Of a stretch of DNA of 64,000 nt, positions 34,609 through 46,062 are shown piece by piece (the stretch's first letter is position 1; each line of letters begins with the position of its first letter). A program made the position numbers and the translations under genes. Location of the stretch: NCBI RefSeq assembly GCF_000346465.2, contig NC_034009.1, positions 7,325,776 to 7,389,775 of the forward strand. The letters run 5' to 3'. The notes under the pieces were generated by a model. That model was not told where the DNA came from. It saw nothing but the letters and a program-made list of their open reading frames with translations, and did not search any database. This stretch comes from Prunus persica. Its lineage: Eukaryota; Streptophyta; Magnoliopsida; Rosales; Rosaceae.

Positions 34609-34897
34609 TTTATCACCACTGCACTTTATCACAATTTTATCTCCACTTTATCACCTATGTATCACCACTTTATCACCTATTTGGGGAACATAGGACGGTT
34701 ATGGACTGTTTTACCCTTACATTTGACGGCAACATTAACATAATGTAACGGTAGGATCAATGGAGCGATTAATATAGAGTTGATGGACCATTTGAACGAA
34801 TAATTAATTGAGGGACCAAAATATAAATCAGGTATAAATTTGAGGACCATTTGAGTAATTTTCCCAAAAATTAGTGCACGATTACATTAGTCAATTC

Positions 34898-36088
34898 GGG
34901 GTCGTTTGGTACACAGGCTTGGCTTGGACTGGCTTGGATTAAATTTAGTATCACGTTTGTTTCATTTAATTCTAGTCTTAGATGGGATTGCTAATACCGG
35001 GCCCACCAAAAACACCTCCTTAGGAGGGGACTACTAATCCCATGTAGAAAGGGAGGATTAGCTAGTCCTATGTTTACCAATGTATGAGATGCATATATTA
35101 TATTGTAATACTAATAACATATATTACTATTATTATTACTACATACACATATACTATAATGTACATATATACATGTATATACACATATACATACACATAT
35201 ATACATATATAATATATATAAATACATATAGATATATACACATATATTATTATTATAATATACTCATATACACATACATAGTAATATTATAATAATAGCA
35301 CACATGTATACATGTATATATGTAATATATATTATATTATATATTAATGTACATATATACACGTATATACATGTATATATAAACACATATATATACATAT
35401 ATAATATATAAATACATATAGATATATACACGTATATTATTATTATAATATACCCATATACACATGCATATTAATATTATAATAATAGCATACATGTATA
35501 TATGTAATATATATTATTATAATACATATATATAAGTATATATACATATATGTGTATATATTATACCCATGTATGTATTATAATATACATATACACACGT
35601 ATATAGACATATACATTATATATATGTATATATACATACATATATAATATACATATATACACATATATACATGTATATTATTATTATTATTATTATTATT
35701 ATAACATACCCATATATATATATATTATATATTATAATATACATACATATATATATATATAAATATATGTATATATGTATTATACCCATGTATATTATAA
35801 TATACATATATACACTTATATATATGTATGTACGTTTATATTATTTAAAATATATAATATTATTATAATATACTTATATACATGTATATACATATATATT
35901 ATATATATTATAAAATACATATATACATATATATAGATATTTTTGAAAAAATAAAAAAATTATAGTCCTAGTCCAAGCATACACCAAACACAGGATAAGT
36001 GTTATCTAACTTAGACCAAGCCAAGCCAAGCCAAGTCAGTCCCTAAGCATAGTCCATGCCAAGACAGTCCTGTATACCAAACGAGCCC
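34898..36088. mobile_element. TIR element with GTTTGGTA ends and an AT-repeat core
   Basis: The left end is GGGGTCGTTTGGTACACAGG, and the reverse complement of the right end is GGGCTCGTTTGGTATACAGG. Tandem CTTGG-type motifs follow inside both ends. The paralogous spacer near 42500 lacks it but has about 41 other bases there, so the insertion was accompanied by a small deletion, and no target duplication can be read. The core (35080-35945) is almost pure A/T repeat. No ORF is meaningful. Confidence 0.8.
35080..35945. repeat. Long AT-rich alternating repeat (TATACA/TATATG type)
   Basis: About 870 bases consist of TA-alternating DNA with scattered C/G in ACATAT, ACACAT and CCATAT contexts, plus ATT triplet runs (for example 35680-35702). 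Larger internal duplications exist: TATAATATACCCATATACACATGCAT-like segments recur near 35250 and 35440. Short frames here encode only Tyr/Ile-rich low complexity. Confidence 0.9.
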
Positions 36089-36386
36089 GAAGGTATTCTG
36101 GTTCTTTTACTCCGTCAAAACTAGGAAAGGGGTGTTTTCTCATCCTTGAATAGTACTCAGAAGGCGACTATTGACTTGTCTCGAGTTATCGAGTGATACA
36201 AATTGAATCAACATTTATGAGTGTTGACCAAATGCTTGCCCAATTTCTCAAACTCCTATAAAGGATAAGATTGGAACACAAATCGTACATAAGATTTAAA
36301 GCTAAAAAGAGTAGGCAAAACGAAAGAGAAAAACAGTAATTTAAATATACGTGAGAGTGCATGTGACAAACCCAGGTAGCTTAACA
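36089..36386 (+). promoter_or_regulatory. GLR promoter/5' UTR block, copy 3
   Basis: It matches the 300 bases before the other GLR genes and runs directly into the start of the first full-length GLR. The nearest transposon end is only about 300 bp upstream, so an active promoter must be short or use transposon sequence. Confidence 0.6.
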
Positions 36387-39300
36387 ATGATGACAAACCA
36401 GAAGCACCTTCTATCTTTCTTCTTCATTCTTTCGTTGGCCGGGCTTGGGAGTATCCAGCTTTCAATGGCAAAGGAGGTGATACGAGTCGGGGTAGTTCTT
36501 GACTTGAATTCGTCTGTTGGAGCGATTGCAAAGAGCTGTATGACCATGGCACTCTCAGATTTTTATGCTAAGCATGCTCATTATCGAACAAGGCTTGATC
36601 TACGTACCCGGGATTCAGCGGATGATATTGTTACTGCAGCATCTGAAGGTGGATTATACACTACCTTCTTTCCAGCAAATTATTTTTCACGACACACACA
36701 CTCAACCTTTTGATCTTACCCAATTAATTTAATTGATTCACCATTTGTCTGTTGAATTCATGCAGCCTCGTATATGATGAAGAAAGAAAAAGTACAGGCC
36801 ATCATTGGACCTCAAAGCTCAGCAGAAGCGAAGTTTGTGGTGGAGCTTGGCAGAAAGGCTAAGGTTCCCATCATTTCATTCTCTGCCACCAGTCCCTCTC
36901 TTTCTCCATCTCGTAGCCCATTTTTTGTCCGGACAGCCTTCGATGACTCTGCTCAAGTAAAAGCCATAGCTGCCATCATTGAAGCTTATAGCTGGTTGGA
37001 AGTTGTTCTCGTCTATGAAGACACCGATTATGGCAATGATTTAATTCCATATCTGGTGGACGCTATACAGGAGGTTGGTGCTCGAGTACCTTACAGAAGT
37101 GTCATTCCTCCATCTTCTAATGATGCTGAAATTCTAAGGGAGTTTGGCAGGTTAAAATCAACTTCAACAAGACTATTTCTGGTGCATATGACTGCCTCCC
37201 TTGGGTCCAAATTCTTCATACTAGCAAGGAAGATAGGTATGATGAGCGAAGGGTATGCATGGATTGTTACAGAAGGGCTATCAACTTTGTTAGATCCTGT
37301 GAGTTCGGAAGCCATGGATTCGATGGAAGGTGTGTTGGGAGTAAGGCCACATATACCAATGACAAAATATCTTGAAGACTTTCAGTCAAGATGGAAACAA
37401 CCAAACAAGATGACTGCAGGCCTAAACCTCTTTGGATTATGGGCATATGATACAGTTTGGGCACTTGCAATGGCGGTGGAGAAAGTGGGAACAACAAGTT
37501 CTAGCTCTATGAAGCATAACACAAGTAAAGTCCATAATCTTGCAAGCTTGGAAACCAGTAACATGGGTAAAAATCTTCTTGAAACAATCCCAAGTTCAAA
37601 ATTTCAAAGCCTAAGTGGGAATTTCCAGTTGGTCAAGGGACAGTTAGAACCTTCAACCTTTGAGATATTCAATGTGATTGGCAATAAAGAAAGGATTATT
37701 GGATATTGGATTGACCAACAAAAAGGGCTGTCAAGGCAGCTCAAGTATGACAAAAGTGAAGCAGAAAAATCTGATGTAAACAGAAGACTCAAGCAACCAA
37801 TTTGGCCAGGGGACACTACAGACCAACCTGCAACAAAGAAACTGAGGATTGGAGTTCCAATTAAAGAAGGTTTTACTGAATTCCTAAGATGGGAAAACAA
37901 AAATATATCGGGATTTGCTGCTGAGGTCTTCAATGCTGCACTGGCTAAACTACCATTTCCTCTTCCCCATTACTTGTTAAACTTCAGCGGGACATATGAT
38001 GATCTTCTTTACCAAATCAAAGAAGGGGTAAGTTTTATTTTACGGGGTAAATTAATGGTCATCCTCTCTTTCTCTCTATCTCCTTCTCTAATGTACTTTT
38101 CAATTGGTGATTTAAAATGCAGAAGTATGATGCTGTGGTGGGAGACACAACAATTGTAGCTAACCGCTCATTGTACGTAGATTTTACATTGCCCTATTCA
38201 GAGTCAGGAGTGTCAATGGTAGTTTTGGTGGAAAATAATGAAAGAGACAATATTTGGATTTTCTTGAAGCCGTTAAGTTTGGATCTTTGGCTGACAACTG
38301 GGGCAGCCTTCATATTTACAGGTATTGTGATATGGGCTCTTGAACACCGGGTAAACTCTGAGTTTAGAGGTCCACCACAACAACAACTTGGCGTGATATT
38401 GTCGTTCACCTTTTCAACTCTTGTCTTTGCTCATAGTAAGTTCTCTTCTCCTTATACCAAAGCATTTGTTTTCTTCAGAATTCTCAATGAAGCTCGTGGT
38501 CTAATTAATAATTCTTTTTTAATGCTGTAGGGGAGAAAGTGGTGAACAATTGGTCAAGATTAGTGCTCATCATTTGGGTTTTTGTGGTTCTTATCCTGAC
38601 ACAGAGTTACACTGCAAGTTTAGCTTCAATGTTAACAGTGCAGAGATTGCAGCCTGTATTTACTGATATAAGAGAGATCAAAAGGAATGGTTATAATATA
38701 GGATATCAAAAGAATTCATTTATTAAAGGGTTTCTAAAGGAGAATATAGGGTTTGAAGAGTCCAAGTTGAAAGCTTATGTAACCGTTGAGGACTATAACC
38801 ATGCACTATCCAAAGGAACCAACAATGGTGGAGTTGCTGCAATTTTCGATGAAATCCCTTACCTTAAACTGTTCATTGCACAGAATTGTTCCAAGTACAC
38901 CATGGTTGGACCAACCTACAAAACTGACGGATTCGGCTTTGTGAGTTCTGTCTTAATTTTCTTTGAATGTATTGTTATCCATAAAAACCAGAGTGTACAA
39001 TACTGCAACAATGGTTCCATTTCCCACATCCATATGCTAAATTGTTTTTTTGCCTTCTAATACCTCAGGCCTTCCCAAGAGGGTCTCCTCTAGTCTCCTA
39101 CATGTCAAGGGCAATCTTGAATGTCACTCAGGATAAATCTAAGATGGATTCAATTGAGGAGAAGTACTTCAGAAACCAAACCATCTGTGATGATCAAAGT
39201 GCCAAAATTTCTTCAGACGGTCGAAGCCTTCACGTGTACAGCTTCGGGGGACTCTTCATCATCGCAGGTGTAGTCTCCATGTTTTCACTTTTGATGTACA

Positions 39301-39560
39301 TGTACCGTTTCCTTCGCTCACAATGGCCTACTTTGAGGACCACGATTCATTCTGAGAACTCATTTCGGTGGAAAATGGTTGAATTGGCAAAGCATTTTGA
39401 CAGGAAAGATCTCACTTCGCATCCTTTTACGCGAAGAACATCCCGAGTACATGCTATGGATACTCCTGATGATTCAGCTATAGGAGGTTTACATGATGCA
39501 AATGATATGCAGAACAACTCAGCAGTGGAGAACAATATTGATGTGAATGAAAATGAATAA
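36387..39560 (+). CDS. GLR: GLR copy 1: full-length glutamate receptor-like channel
   Basis: Five exons (36387-36648, 36766-38027, 38123-38435, 38531-38940, 39069-39560) with GT-AG introns give a 912-residue protein, normal for plant GLRs. Order: signal peptide 1 to about 30; amino-terminal periplasmic-binding-like domain about 33-440 (QAIIGPQSSAEAKF, VPIISFSATSPSLSP); ligand-binding S1 from 447 (LRIGVP, GFAAEVF, DFTLPYSESGVSM); M1 about 564-581; pore loop about 597-611; M3 about 622-645 with SYTASLASMLTVQ, the plant form of the SYTANLAAF gate; S2 about 646-800 (GVAAIFDEIPYLKLF); M4 about 807-829; acidic C-tail. It should act as a plasma-membrane ligand-gated cation channel, probably clade II. 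Start chosen at MMTNQ because an upstream in-frame ATG (36351) would add 12 polar residues before the signal peptide. Its pore loop reads VILSFTFSTLVFAH, while copy 2 reads VIFWFSFSTLVFAH. Confidence 0.93.
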
Positions 39561-40214
39561 AATGGTGGAAATCTCTTATCAGGGCATACTGATTCATCTA
39601 TCCATGTACCTAACATGTCATCATAGGCTTCCTATATTTCCATTTTAAACCTATAAGTTACAGTAAAACTATATGTGTAAACGTCATGATATATTGTTGT
39701 TCATTCATATATCTCACATCATTACTTTATTATTTACGTACGGAAATCTAATAAATACCCACAAGAATGCAATTTTTGGCTTCTTATGAAATTTTTCCCC
39801 AAATAATTAGAATTATCTCCAAATGAAATGCTGAAAGATCGTCAATCAGCTGAGCCTCCATTGTTCGTCTCTCCTGAAGGTTTCTACTAGGTAATGTCAG
39901 AAAAATTCAAAAATTCAAAAAATTACCCTTCTCAATCAGTACAACTCTTTAGTCTAGTAGCAGTAGATAAGTTTTCGAATCTAAATTCATGGATGGAATT
40001 TTGTATATTTGGAATATGTATAGAGCTTCATTTGTAAATTTCTTATCGATCCGAAGTCAAGTCAACTGAAAACTTGCAACGAACTTGGTTGTGAGTTAAT
40101 AGCCCAGAAGCTTCTTAATTCAATTCATATTACATATATATATTTATATATCTTCATTTTGTTTCTAAGGAAGTCAGCAGAGGCAAAAGTTTCGTTGTTG
40201 TTTGGCATCTCAGC
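39561..40214 (+). other. 3' flank of GLR copy 1
   Basis: The first tens of bases match the 3' flank of GLR copy 2 until that one is cut by a copia LTR at 46105. The rest is A/T-rich, without a gene, and should include the 3' UTR. Confidence 0.5.
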
Positions 40215-40870
40215 GCGATTTGTGTGCCGTGTGGAATGTACGTACTCAAGATGTTGAAAATTCACACACACAACAAAACGTGAGAAATATTACACCAAGG
40301 CATATGCATATTTGCATATTTGCCCCGAAAAAAAAAAAAAAATAATAGCAGACTAGCCTAGTAATTTAAGGATGATCAAATAAATTAGGTTCAAAGTACA
40401 CTATACATGCTATACCAACATAACCATGATTCATATAAACTAATTTACTTATGTGCAATTAAATACATACAACTTTGAGAATGCTAAACCAGAAAATTAA
40501 ACTCCAATAATGTACCGAAAAAGTCCCTAATGAAAGTCTCCAGTAATCACCCACCACTAGGAAAAATCGGAAAAGTCTACAAATCATCAATCTTCCACAA
40601 CCGTTCAATTCTGACGGGATTTCAACTTAAGTTGTCTTGACTTGCAGGTCTGGAGCATTTGGTTTGGTAGAAATTTATGAAACTTTGACACAATGATCTT
40701 CAATGTCTTAGCTTTCTTTTCCAATTGGCTTTGCGCTAAAATTCATTCGAAAATTTGATTTTCAGTCAAAACCCTTCCAAGAGTGCAGAATAGCTGAAAA
40801 TAAGGAAAGTGATGCTATTTTTAATTAACTTTCTCTACAAAAACCAAATATAAGAGATACACAAAAATAG
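40215..40870. repeat. Array blocks D and E, copy 3
   Basis: Here the blocks lie directly behind a GLR gene, which shows the ancestral order GLR-D-E-B-F-promoter-GLR. The match to 25545-26240 is close throughout. Confidence 0.85.
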
Positions 40871-41446
40871 ACATGATGTTAAAAGTGTTATGTACTAATC
40901 ATGTGGTGGTAGTGGTAGTGATGGAGTGGAGGTGGTGGTGGTGGTGGTAATGAAGGTGGAGTTGGTGGTTGTGGTAGTGGTGGTGGTGGGAATGGCAGTT
41001 GTGGAGGTGATGGTGGTGGTGGTGGTGGCAGCATGGTGGTGGTTGTGGAAGTGGTGGTGGATGTGGAGGTTTTGGAGGATGAGGAGGTGGTTTTGGTGGT
41101 GGTGGTGGTGGTGGAGGTGGTGGAGGAGGTGGTGGTTGTGGTGGCGGTGGTTGTGGTGGTGCAAGTGGTAGAGTTGGATGTGGAAGTGGAGGTGGTGTCA
41201 TTTTTTAAAATGAATGATGGTATTTTGGGAATTTAAAAAATTCATTAAATGCTCATCTCTGCTTCTTTTGAAAGCAGCTTTGAAAAGCAACCCAGAGCTT
41301 GCTTTTAAAAGCTGCTGTCAAAAGGCCACTGTTTTTAAAATAATCGGGATATTTTTATTTTTACCAAACACCTTAAACTGCTTAACTTTAAAGTGAAGCA
41401 GGTTTTTTGCGAAAAAAACAAAAAAAAGCAATCCCAAACGGGACCT
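40871..41446. mobile_element. Insert between blocks E and B: (GGT)n tract and TIR-element end
   Basis: Copy 2 (26240-26336) has different sequence here, so this is an insertion or replacement. The right end reads CAATCCCAAACGGGACC, which reversed (GGTCCCGTTTGGGATTG) is a common kind of plant TIR-element terminus. Repeated AAAGCAGC and AAAGCTGC motifs (41265-41330) are also typical of such ends. The left part is the GGT-rich tract. The left terminus was not identified. Confidence 0.5.
40905..41203. repeat. GGT-rich degenerate triplet minisatellite
   Basis: About 300 bases are dominated by GGT/GTG triplets with GGA and GTT variants and almost no C on the plus strand. Because the period is three, all frames stay open on both strands (Val/Trp/Gly-rich or His/Pro/Thr-rich), but these are artefacts. 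Confidence 0.92.
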
Positions 41447-42003
41447 AAGAGGGATTCACTTTGGTGAGGGTGGAAAAGAATCGCATTGTTTGCAATTTCA
41501 AAAAGTGGTTCAATGATTTGAAATATCTGATTTGAGATCCGATTTATTATTTTACTTGTAATATAGAATTAATCAACAGACTTAGGACATTTTCTAATAA
41601 ATAGTTCATTGTATTTAAAAATAAAAATAAACATTGTTTATATATGTGAGACCTTCAATTGCAAGAGTCCTTAAACAAGTTTATTTGAGGGACAACCTTG
41701 TCGGGCTCACTTGCATTGTATTTCAATTATTCGAATTATCTATTTTTTAAAATTCCAACGTTCATTTCTTTCATTGATTTTTTCTTTTCTTGGGAAGTTT
41801 GTTTCTCGTGTAATTATATGAATGAATTTCGTACACATTAAGGCAATCAAATTAAACTTCATGATGATTATGATGGTTTTAATGTTGATAGTGATGCTTC
41901 TGGCTTTTTGATACATAAAACAGATCGCGATCTTGTTTGTGTCTTGAAACCTCCAGTTTCAAGGGAAAGGGTGTTTTAAATCATCCTTGAAAAGTATGGT
42001 CCA
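41447..42003. repeat. Array block B, copy 3
   Basis: It matches 12600-13150 and 26337-26935 and continues into block F and the promoter of GLR copy 2. Confidence 0.85.
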
Positions 42004-42533
42004 TATACAATTTTTTTAGATTTTAAATATGAAACTATTTTTTAAAAATAAATTTTTTATTTAGATCCACATGTCATTATCTCATTTGATATGTGAGCAC
42101 TGCATACGTCCCACGTCATCATTTTAACAGAAATTTTGACAAAATCTAACGTCATGACCAAATTAATGTGTGAGGAGTACCATAAAGGACCAATAATGTC
42201 ACAAAAAAACATAAATGACCAATAATGTCACAAAAAAACATAAATGACCAATAATGTCACAAAAAAACATAAATGACCAATAATGTCACAAAAAAAAATA
42301 CAGGACCAAAGCTGATAATTTCACGAACCTCAAGGACCATTTGTGATAAAAAGCCATGATAATTTTATAGTACTTTGGAATGTCAAGATACAGTTTTTGT
42401 TAGTTTTCGATGCTTATTACAAATTAATCAATTGATAAACTTATTTGTCAATTGCACTTATTTAAAAAGAATTAGTGCACGATTACATTAGTCAATTCAT
42501 GACCAGTTTAGTTCGCTTGTCATAATCTTGACG
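42004..42533. repeat. Array block F, copy 2, uninterrupted
   Basis: It matches 32533-32939 plus 34866-34897, without the TIR elements found there. This provides the empty reference site for those insertions. It contains the 29-bp tandem repeat listed next. Confidence 0.85.
42183..42300. repeat. Tandem repeat, 29 bp x 4
   Basis: CCAATAATGTCACAAAAAAA starts at 42190, 42219, 42248 and 42277, an exact 29-base period. The paralogous site at about 32722 has one unit. Confidence 0.95.
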
Positions 42534-42838
42534 TGAACAAAGTATTCTGGTTCCTTTTACTCTGTCAAAACTAGGAAAAGGGTGTTTTCTCATCCTTGAA
42601 TTCAGAAGGAGACCGGTATTGACTTGTCTCGAGTTACCAACCAAGTGATGCAAATTGAATCAACATTTAAGAGTGTTGACCAAATGCTTGCCCATTTTCT
42701 CAAACTCCTATTAAGGATGAGCTTGGAACACAAATCGTACACAAGATTTAAAGCTAAAAAGAGTAGGCAAAACGAAAGAGAAAAGGAGTAATTTACATAT
42801 ATGTGAGAGTGCATGAGACAAACCCAGGTAGCTTAACA
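42534..42838 (+). promoter_or_regulatory. GLR promoter/5' UTR block, copy 4
   Basis: It corresponds to 36089-36386, differing by small indels. It lies directly before the second full-length GLR. Confidence 0.6.
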
Positions 42839-45800
42839 ATGATGACAAACCAGAAGCACCTTCTATCTTTCTGCTTCATTCTTTCGTTGGCCAGGCTTGG
42901 GAGTATCCAGCTTTCAATGGCAAAGGAGGTGATACGAATACCAGTCGGGGTAGTTCTGGACTTGAATTCCTCGGTTGGTGCGATTGCAAAGAGCTGTATG
43001 ACCATGGCACTCTCAGATTTTTATGCTAAGCATGCTCATTATCGAACAAGGCTTGATCTTCGTACCCGGGATTCAGCGGATGATATTGTTACTGCAGCAT
43101 CTGAAGGTGGATTACACACTACCTTCCTTCCAGCTATATATTTTTCACCACACACACATACACTCAGCCTTTTGATCTTGGCTAGCTAATTAATTTAATT
43201 CATTCACCATTTGTCTGTTGAATTCATGCAGCCTGGTATATGATGAAGAAAGAAAAAGTGCAGGCCATTATTGGACCTCAAAGGTCAGCAGAAGCGAAGT
43301 TTGTGATGGAGCTTGGCAGAAAGGCTAAGGTTCCCATCATTTCATTCTCTGCCACCAGTCCCTCTCTTTCTCCATCTCGTAGCCCATTTTTTGTCCGGAC
43401 AGCCTTTGACGACTCTGCTCAAGTAAAAGCCATAGCTGCCATCATTGAAGCTTATAGCTGGTTGGAGGTTGTTCTCGTCTATGAAGACACCGATTATGGC
43501 AATGGTTTAATTCCATATCTGGTGGACGCTATACAGGAGGTTGGTGCTCGAGTACCTTACAGAAGTGTCATTCCTCCATCTTCTAATGATGCTGAAATTC
43601 TAAGGGAGCTTGGCAGGTTAAACTCAAATTCAACAAGAATATTTCTGGTGCATATGACTGCCTCCCTTGGGTCCAAATTCTTTATACTAGCAAATAAGGC
43701 AGGTATGATGAGTGAAGGGTATGCATGGATTGTCACCGATGGGTTATCAACTTTTTTAGATCCTGTGAATTCGACAACCATGGATTCAATGGAAGGTGTG
43801 TTGGGAGTAAGGCCATATATCCCAATGACAAAAGATCTTGAAGACTTTCAGTCAAGATGGAAACAACCAAACAAGATGACTGCAGGCCTAAACCTCTTTG
43901 GATTATGGGCATATGATACAGTTTGGGCACTGGCAATGGCGGTGGAGAAAGTGGGAACAACAAGTTCTAGGTCTATGAAACAAAACACAAGTAGAGTCAT
44001 TAATCTTGCAAGCTTGGAAACCAGTAACATGGGTAAAAATCTTCTTGAAACAATCCCAAGTTCAAAATTTCAAAGCCTAAGTGGGAATTTCCAGTTGGTC
44101 AAGGGACAGTTAGAACCTTCAACCTTTGAGATATTCAATGTGATTGGCAATAAAGAAAGGATTATTGGATATTGGATTGACCAACAAAAAGGGCTGTCAA
44201 GGCAGCTCAAGTATGACAATAGCGAAGCAGAAAAATCTGATGTAAAGAGAAGACTCAAGCAACCAATTTGGCCAGGGGACACTACAGACCAACCTGCAAC
44301 AAAGAAACTGAGGATTGGAGTTCCAATGACAGAAGGTTTTAAAGAATTCCTAAAAGTGGAAAACAAAAATATATCGGGATTTGCTGCTGATGTCTTCTTT
44401 GCTGCACTGGCTAAACTACCATTTCCGCTTCCCCATGACTTCTTTTGCTTCAAAGGGACATATAATGATCTTCTTTACCAAATCAAAGCTGGGGTAAGTT
44501 ATATTTTACAAATCAAAGCAGGGGTAAGTTATATTTTACATGTTAAAGCTGGGGTAAGTCATCCTCTCTTTCTCTCTATCTCCTTCTCTAATGTACTTTT
44601 CAATTGGTGATTTAAAATGCAGAAGTATGATGCTGTGGTGGGAGACACAACAATTGTAGCTAACCGCTCATTGTATGTAGATTTTACATTGCCCTATTCA
44701 GAGTCAGGAGTGTCAATGGTAGTTTTGGTGGAAAATAATGAAAGAGACAATATTTGGATTTTTTTGAAGCCGTTAAGTTTGGATCTTTGGCTGACAACTG
44801 GGGCAGCCTTCATATTTACAGGTTTTGTGATATGGGTTCTTGAACACCGGGTAAACTCCGAGTTTAGAGGTCCACCACAACAACAACTTGGCGTGATATT
44901 TTGGTTCTCCTTTTCAACTCTTGTCTTTGCTCATAGTAAGTTCTCTTCTCCTTATACCAAAGCATTTGTTTTCTTCAATATTCTCAATGAAGCTTGTAGT
45001 CTAATTAATAATGCTTTTGTAATTAAATAGGGGAGAAAGTGGTGAACAATTGGTCAAGATTAGTGCTTATCATTTGGGTTTTTGTGGTTCTTATCCTGAC
45101 ACAGAGTTACACTGCAAGTTTAGCTTCAATGTTAACAGTGCAGAGATTGCAGCCTGTATTTACTGATATAAGAGAGATCAAAAGGAATGGTTATAATATA
45201 GGATTTCAAAAGAATTCATTTATTAAAGGGTTTCTAATGGACAATTTAAGGTTTGAAGAGTCCAAGTTGAAAGCTTATGTAACCATTGAGGAGTATAACC
45301 ATGCACTATCCAAAGGAACCCACAATGGTGGAGTTGCTGCAATTTTCGATGAAATCCCTTACCTTAAACTGTTCATTGCAAAGAATTGTTCCAAGTACAC
45401 CATGGTTGGACCAACCTACAAAACTGACGGATTCGGCTTTGTGAGTTCTCTGTCTTAATTTTCTTTGATTGTATTGTTATCCATAAAAACCAGAGTGTAA
45501 AATGCTGCAACAATGGTTCCATTTCCTATATCCATATGCTAAATTGTTTTTTTGCCTTCTAATACGTCAGGCCTTCCCAAGAGGGTCTCCTCTAGTCTCC
45601 TACATGTCAAGGGCAATATTGAATGTCACTCAAGATAAATCTAAGATGGATTCAATTGAGGAGAAGTACTTCGGAAACCAAACCATCTGTGATGATCAAA
45701 GTGCCAAAATTTCTTCAGACGGTCGAAGCCTTCATGTGTACAGCTTCGGGGGACTCTTCATCATCGCAGGTGTAGTCTCCATGTTTTCACTTTTGATGTA

Positions 45801-46062
45801 CATGTACCGTTTCGTTTGCTCACAGTGGCCTACTTTGAGCACCACGATTCATTCTGAGAACTCATTTCGGTGGAAAATGGTTGAATTGGCAAAGCATTTT
45901 GACAAGAAAGATCTCACTTCGCATCCTTTTACACGAAGAACATCCAGAGTACATGCTATGGATACTCCTGATGAGACAGCTATAGGAGGTTTACATGATG
46001 CAAATGATATGCAGAATAACTCAGCAGTGGAGAACAATATTGATGTGAATGAAAATGAATAA
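42839..46062 (+). CDS. GLR: GLR copy 2: full-length glutamate receptor-like channel
   Basis: Five exons (42839-43106, 43232-44493, 44623-44935, 45031-45440, 45571-46062) encode 914 residues, collinear with copy 1 and very similar to it. It has a signal peptide, amino-terminal binding-protein-like domain, S1 (LRIGVPMTEGF, GFAADVF, DFTLPYSESGVSM), M1, pore loop VIFWFSFSTLVFAH (the canonical plant FWFSFST form), M3 with SYTASLASMLTVQ, S2 (GVAAIFDEIPYLKLF), M4 and an acidic tail. Exon 1 has two extra residues near the start of the mature protein (RIPVGVV versus RVGVV). The exon 2 donor is present three times in a row, 30 bases apart (after 44493, 44523 and 44553). I chose the first because it gives the same exon length as copy 1; use of the others would add 10 or 20 residues in frame in S1. 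Expected to be a plasma-membrane cation channel. Confidence 0.93.
44480..44560 (+). repeat. In-frame 30-bp triplication of the exon 2 splice donor
   Basis: The segment AAAGC(T/A)GGGGTAAGT occurs three times, with GGG ending at 44493, 44523 and 44553. The 30-base period keeps the reading frame, and the frame is open through all three. Copy 1 has a single donor at 38027. Confidence 0.95.

Larger units (their letters stand above)
32940..34865. mobile_element. Outer TIR element (Mutator-like), with two nested elements
   Basis: The left end GGGTAAATTACTCAAATGG and the reverse complement of the right end GGGAAAATTACTCAAATGG pair, and pairing continues with indels for about 130 bp. The paralogous spacer at about 42463 (CACTTATTTAAAAAGAATTAG) is continuous where this is inserted. 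Only the ends belong to this element; most of the middle (33152-34608) is a second insertion. No transposase is encoded. The target duplication is not clear. Confidence 0.8.

Noticed and set aside
35080..35868. Tyr/Ile-rich open frames
   Set aside because: Translation of alternating A/T repeat.
36351..36386. Upstream in-frame ATG of GLR copy 1 as the true start
   Set aside because: It would place 12 polar residues before the signal peptide; the next ATG pair fits a secretory start better. The same choice applies to 13631 and 42803.
37091..37933. Minus-strand open frames inside GLR exon 2 (also at 43557-44453)
   Set aside because: They mirror the GLR coding strand in both copies and have no domain of their own.
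40895..41236. His/Thr/Pro-rich and Val/Trp-rich open frames
   Set aside because: Artefacts of the GGT triplet repeat; all frames stay open.
42180..42310. CRISPR-like array (four units of 29 bp)
   Set aside because: The units are head to tail without unique spacers and the genome is a plant; it is a simple minisatellite.
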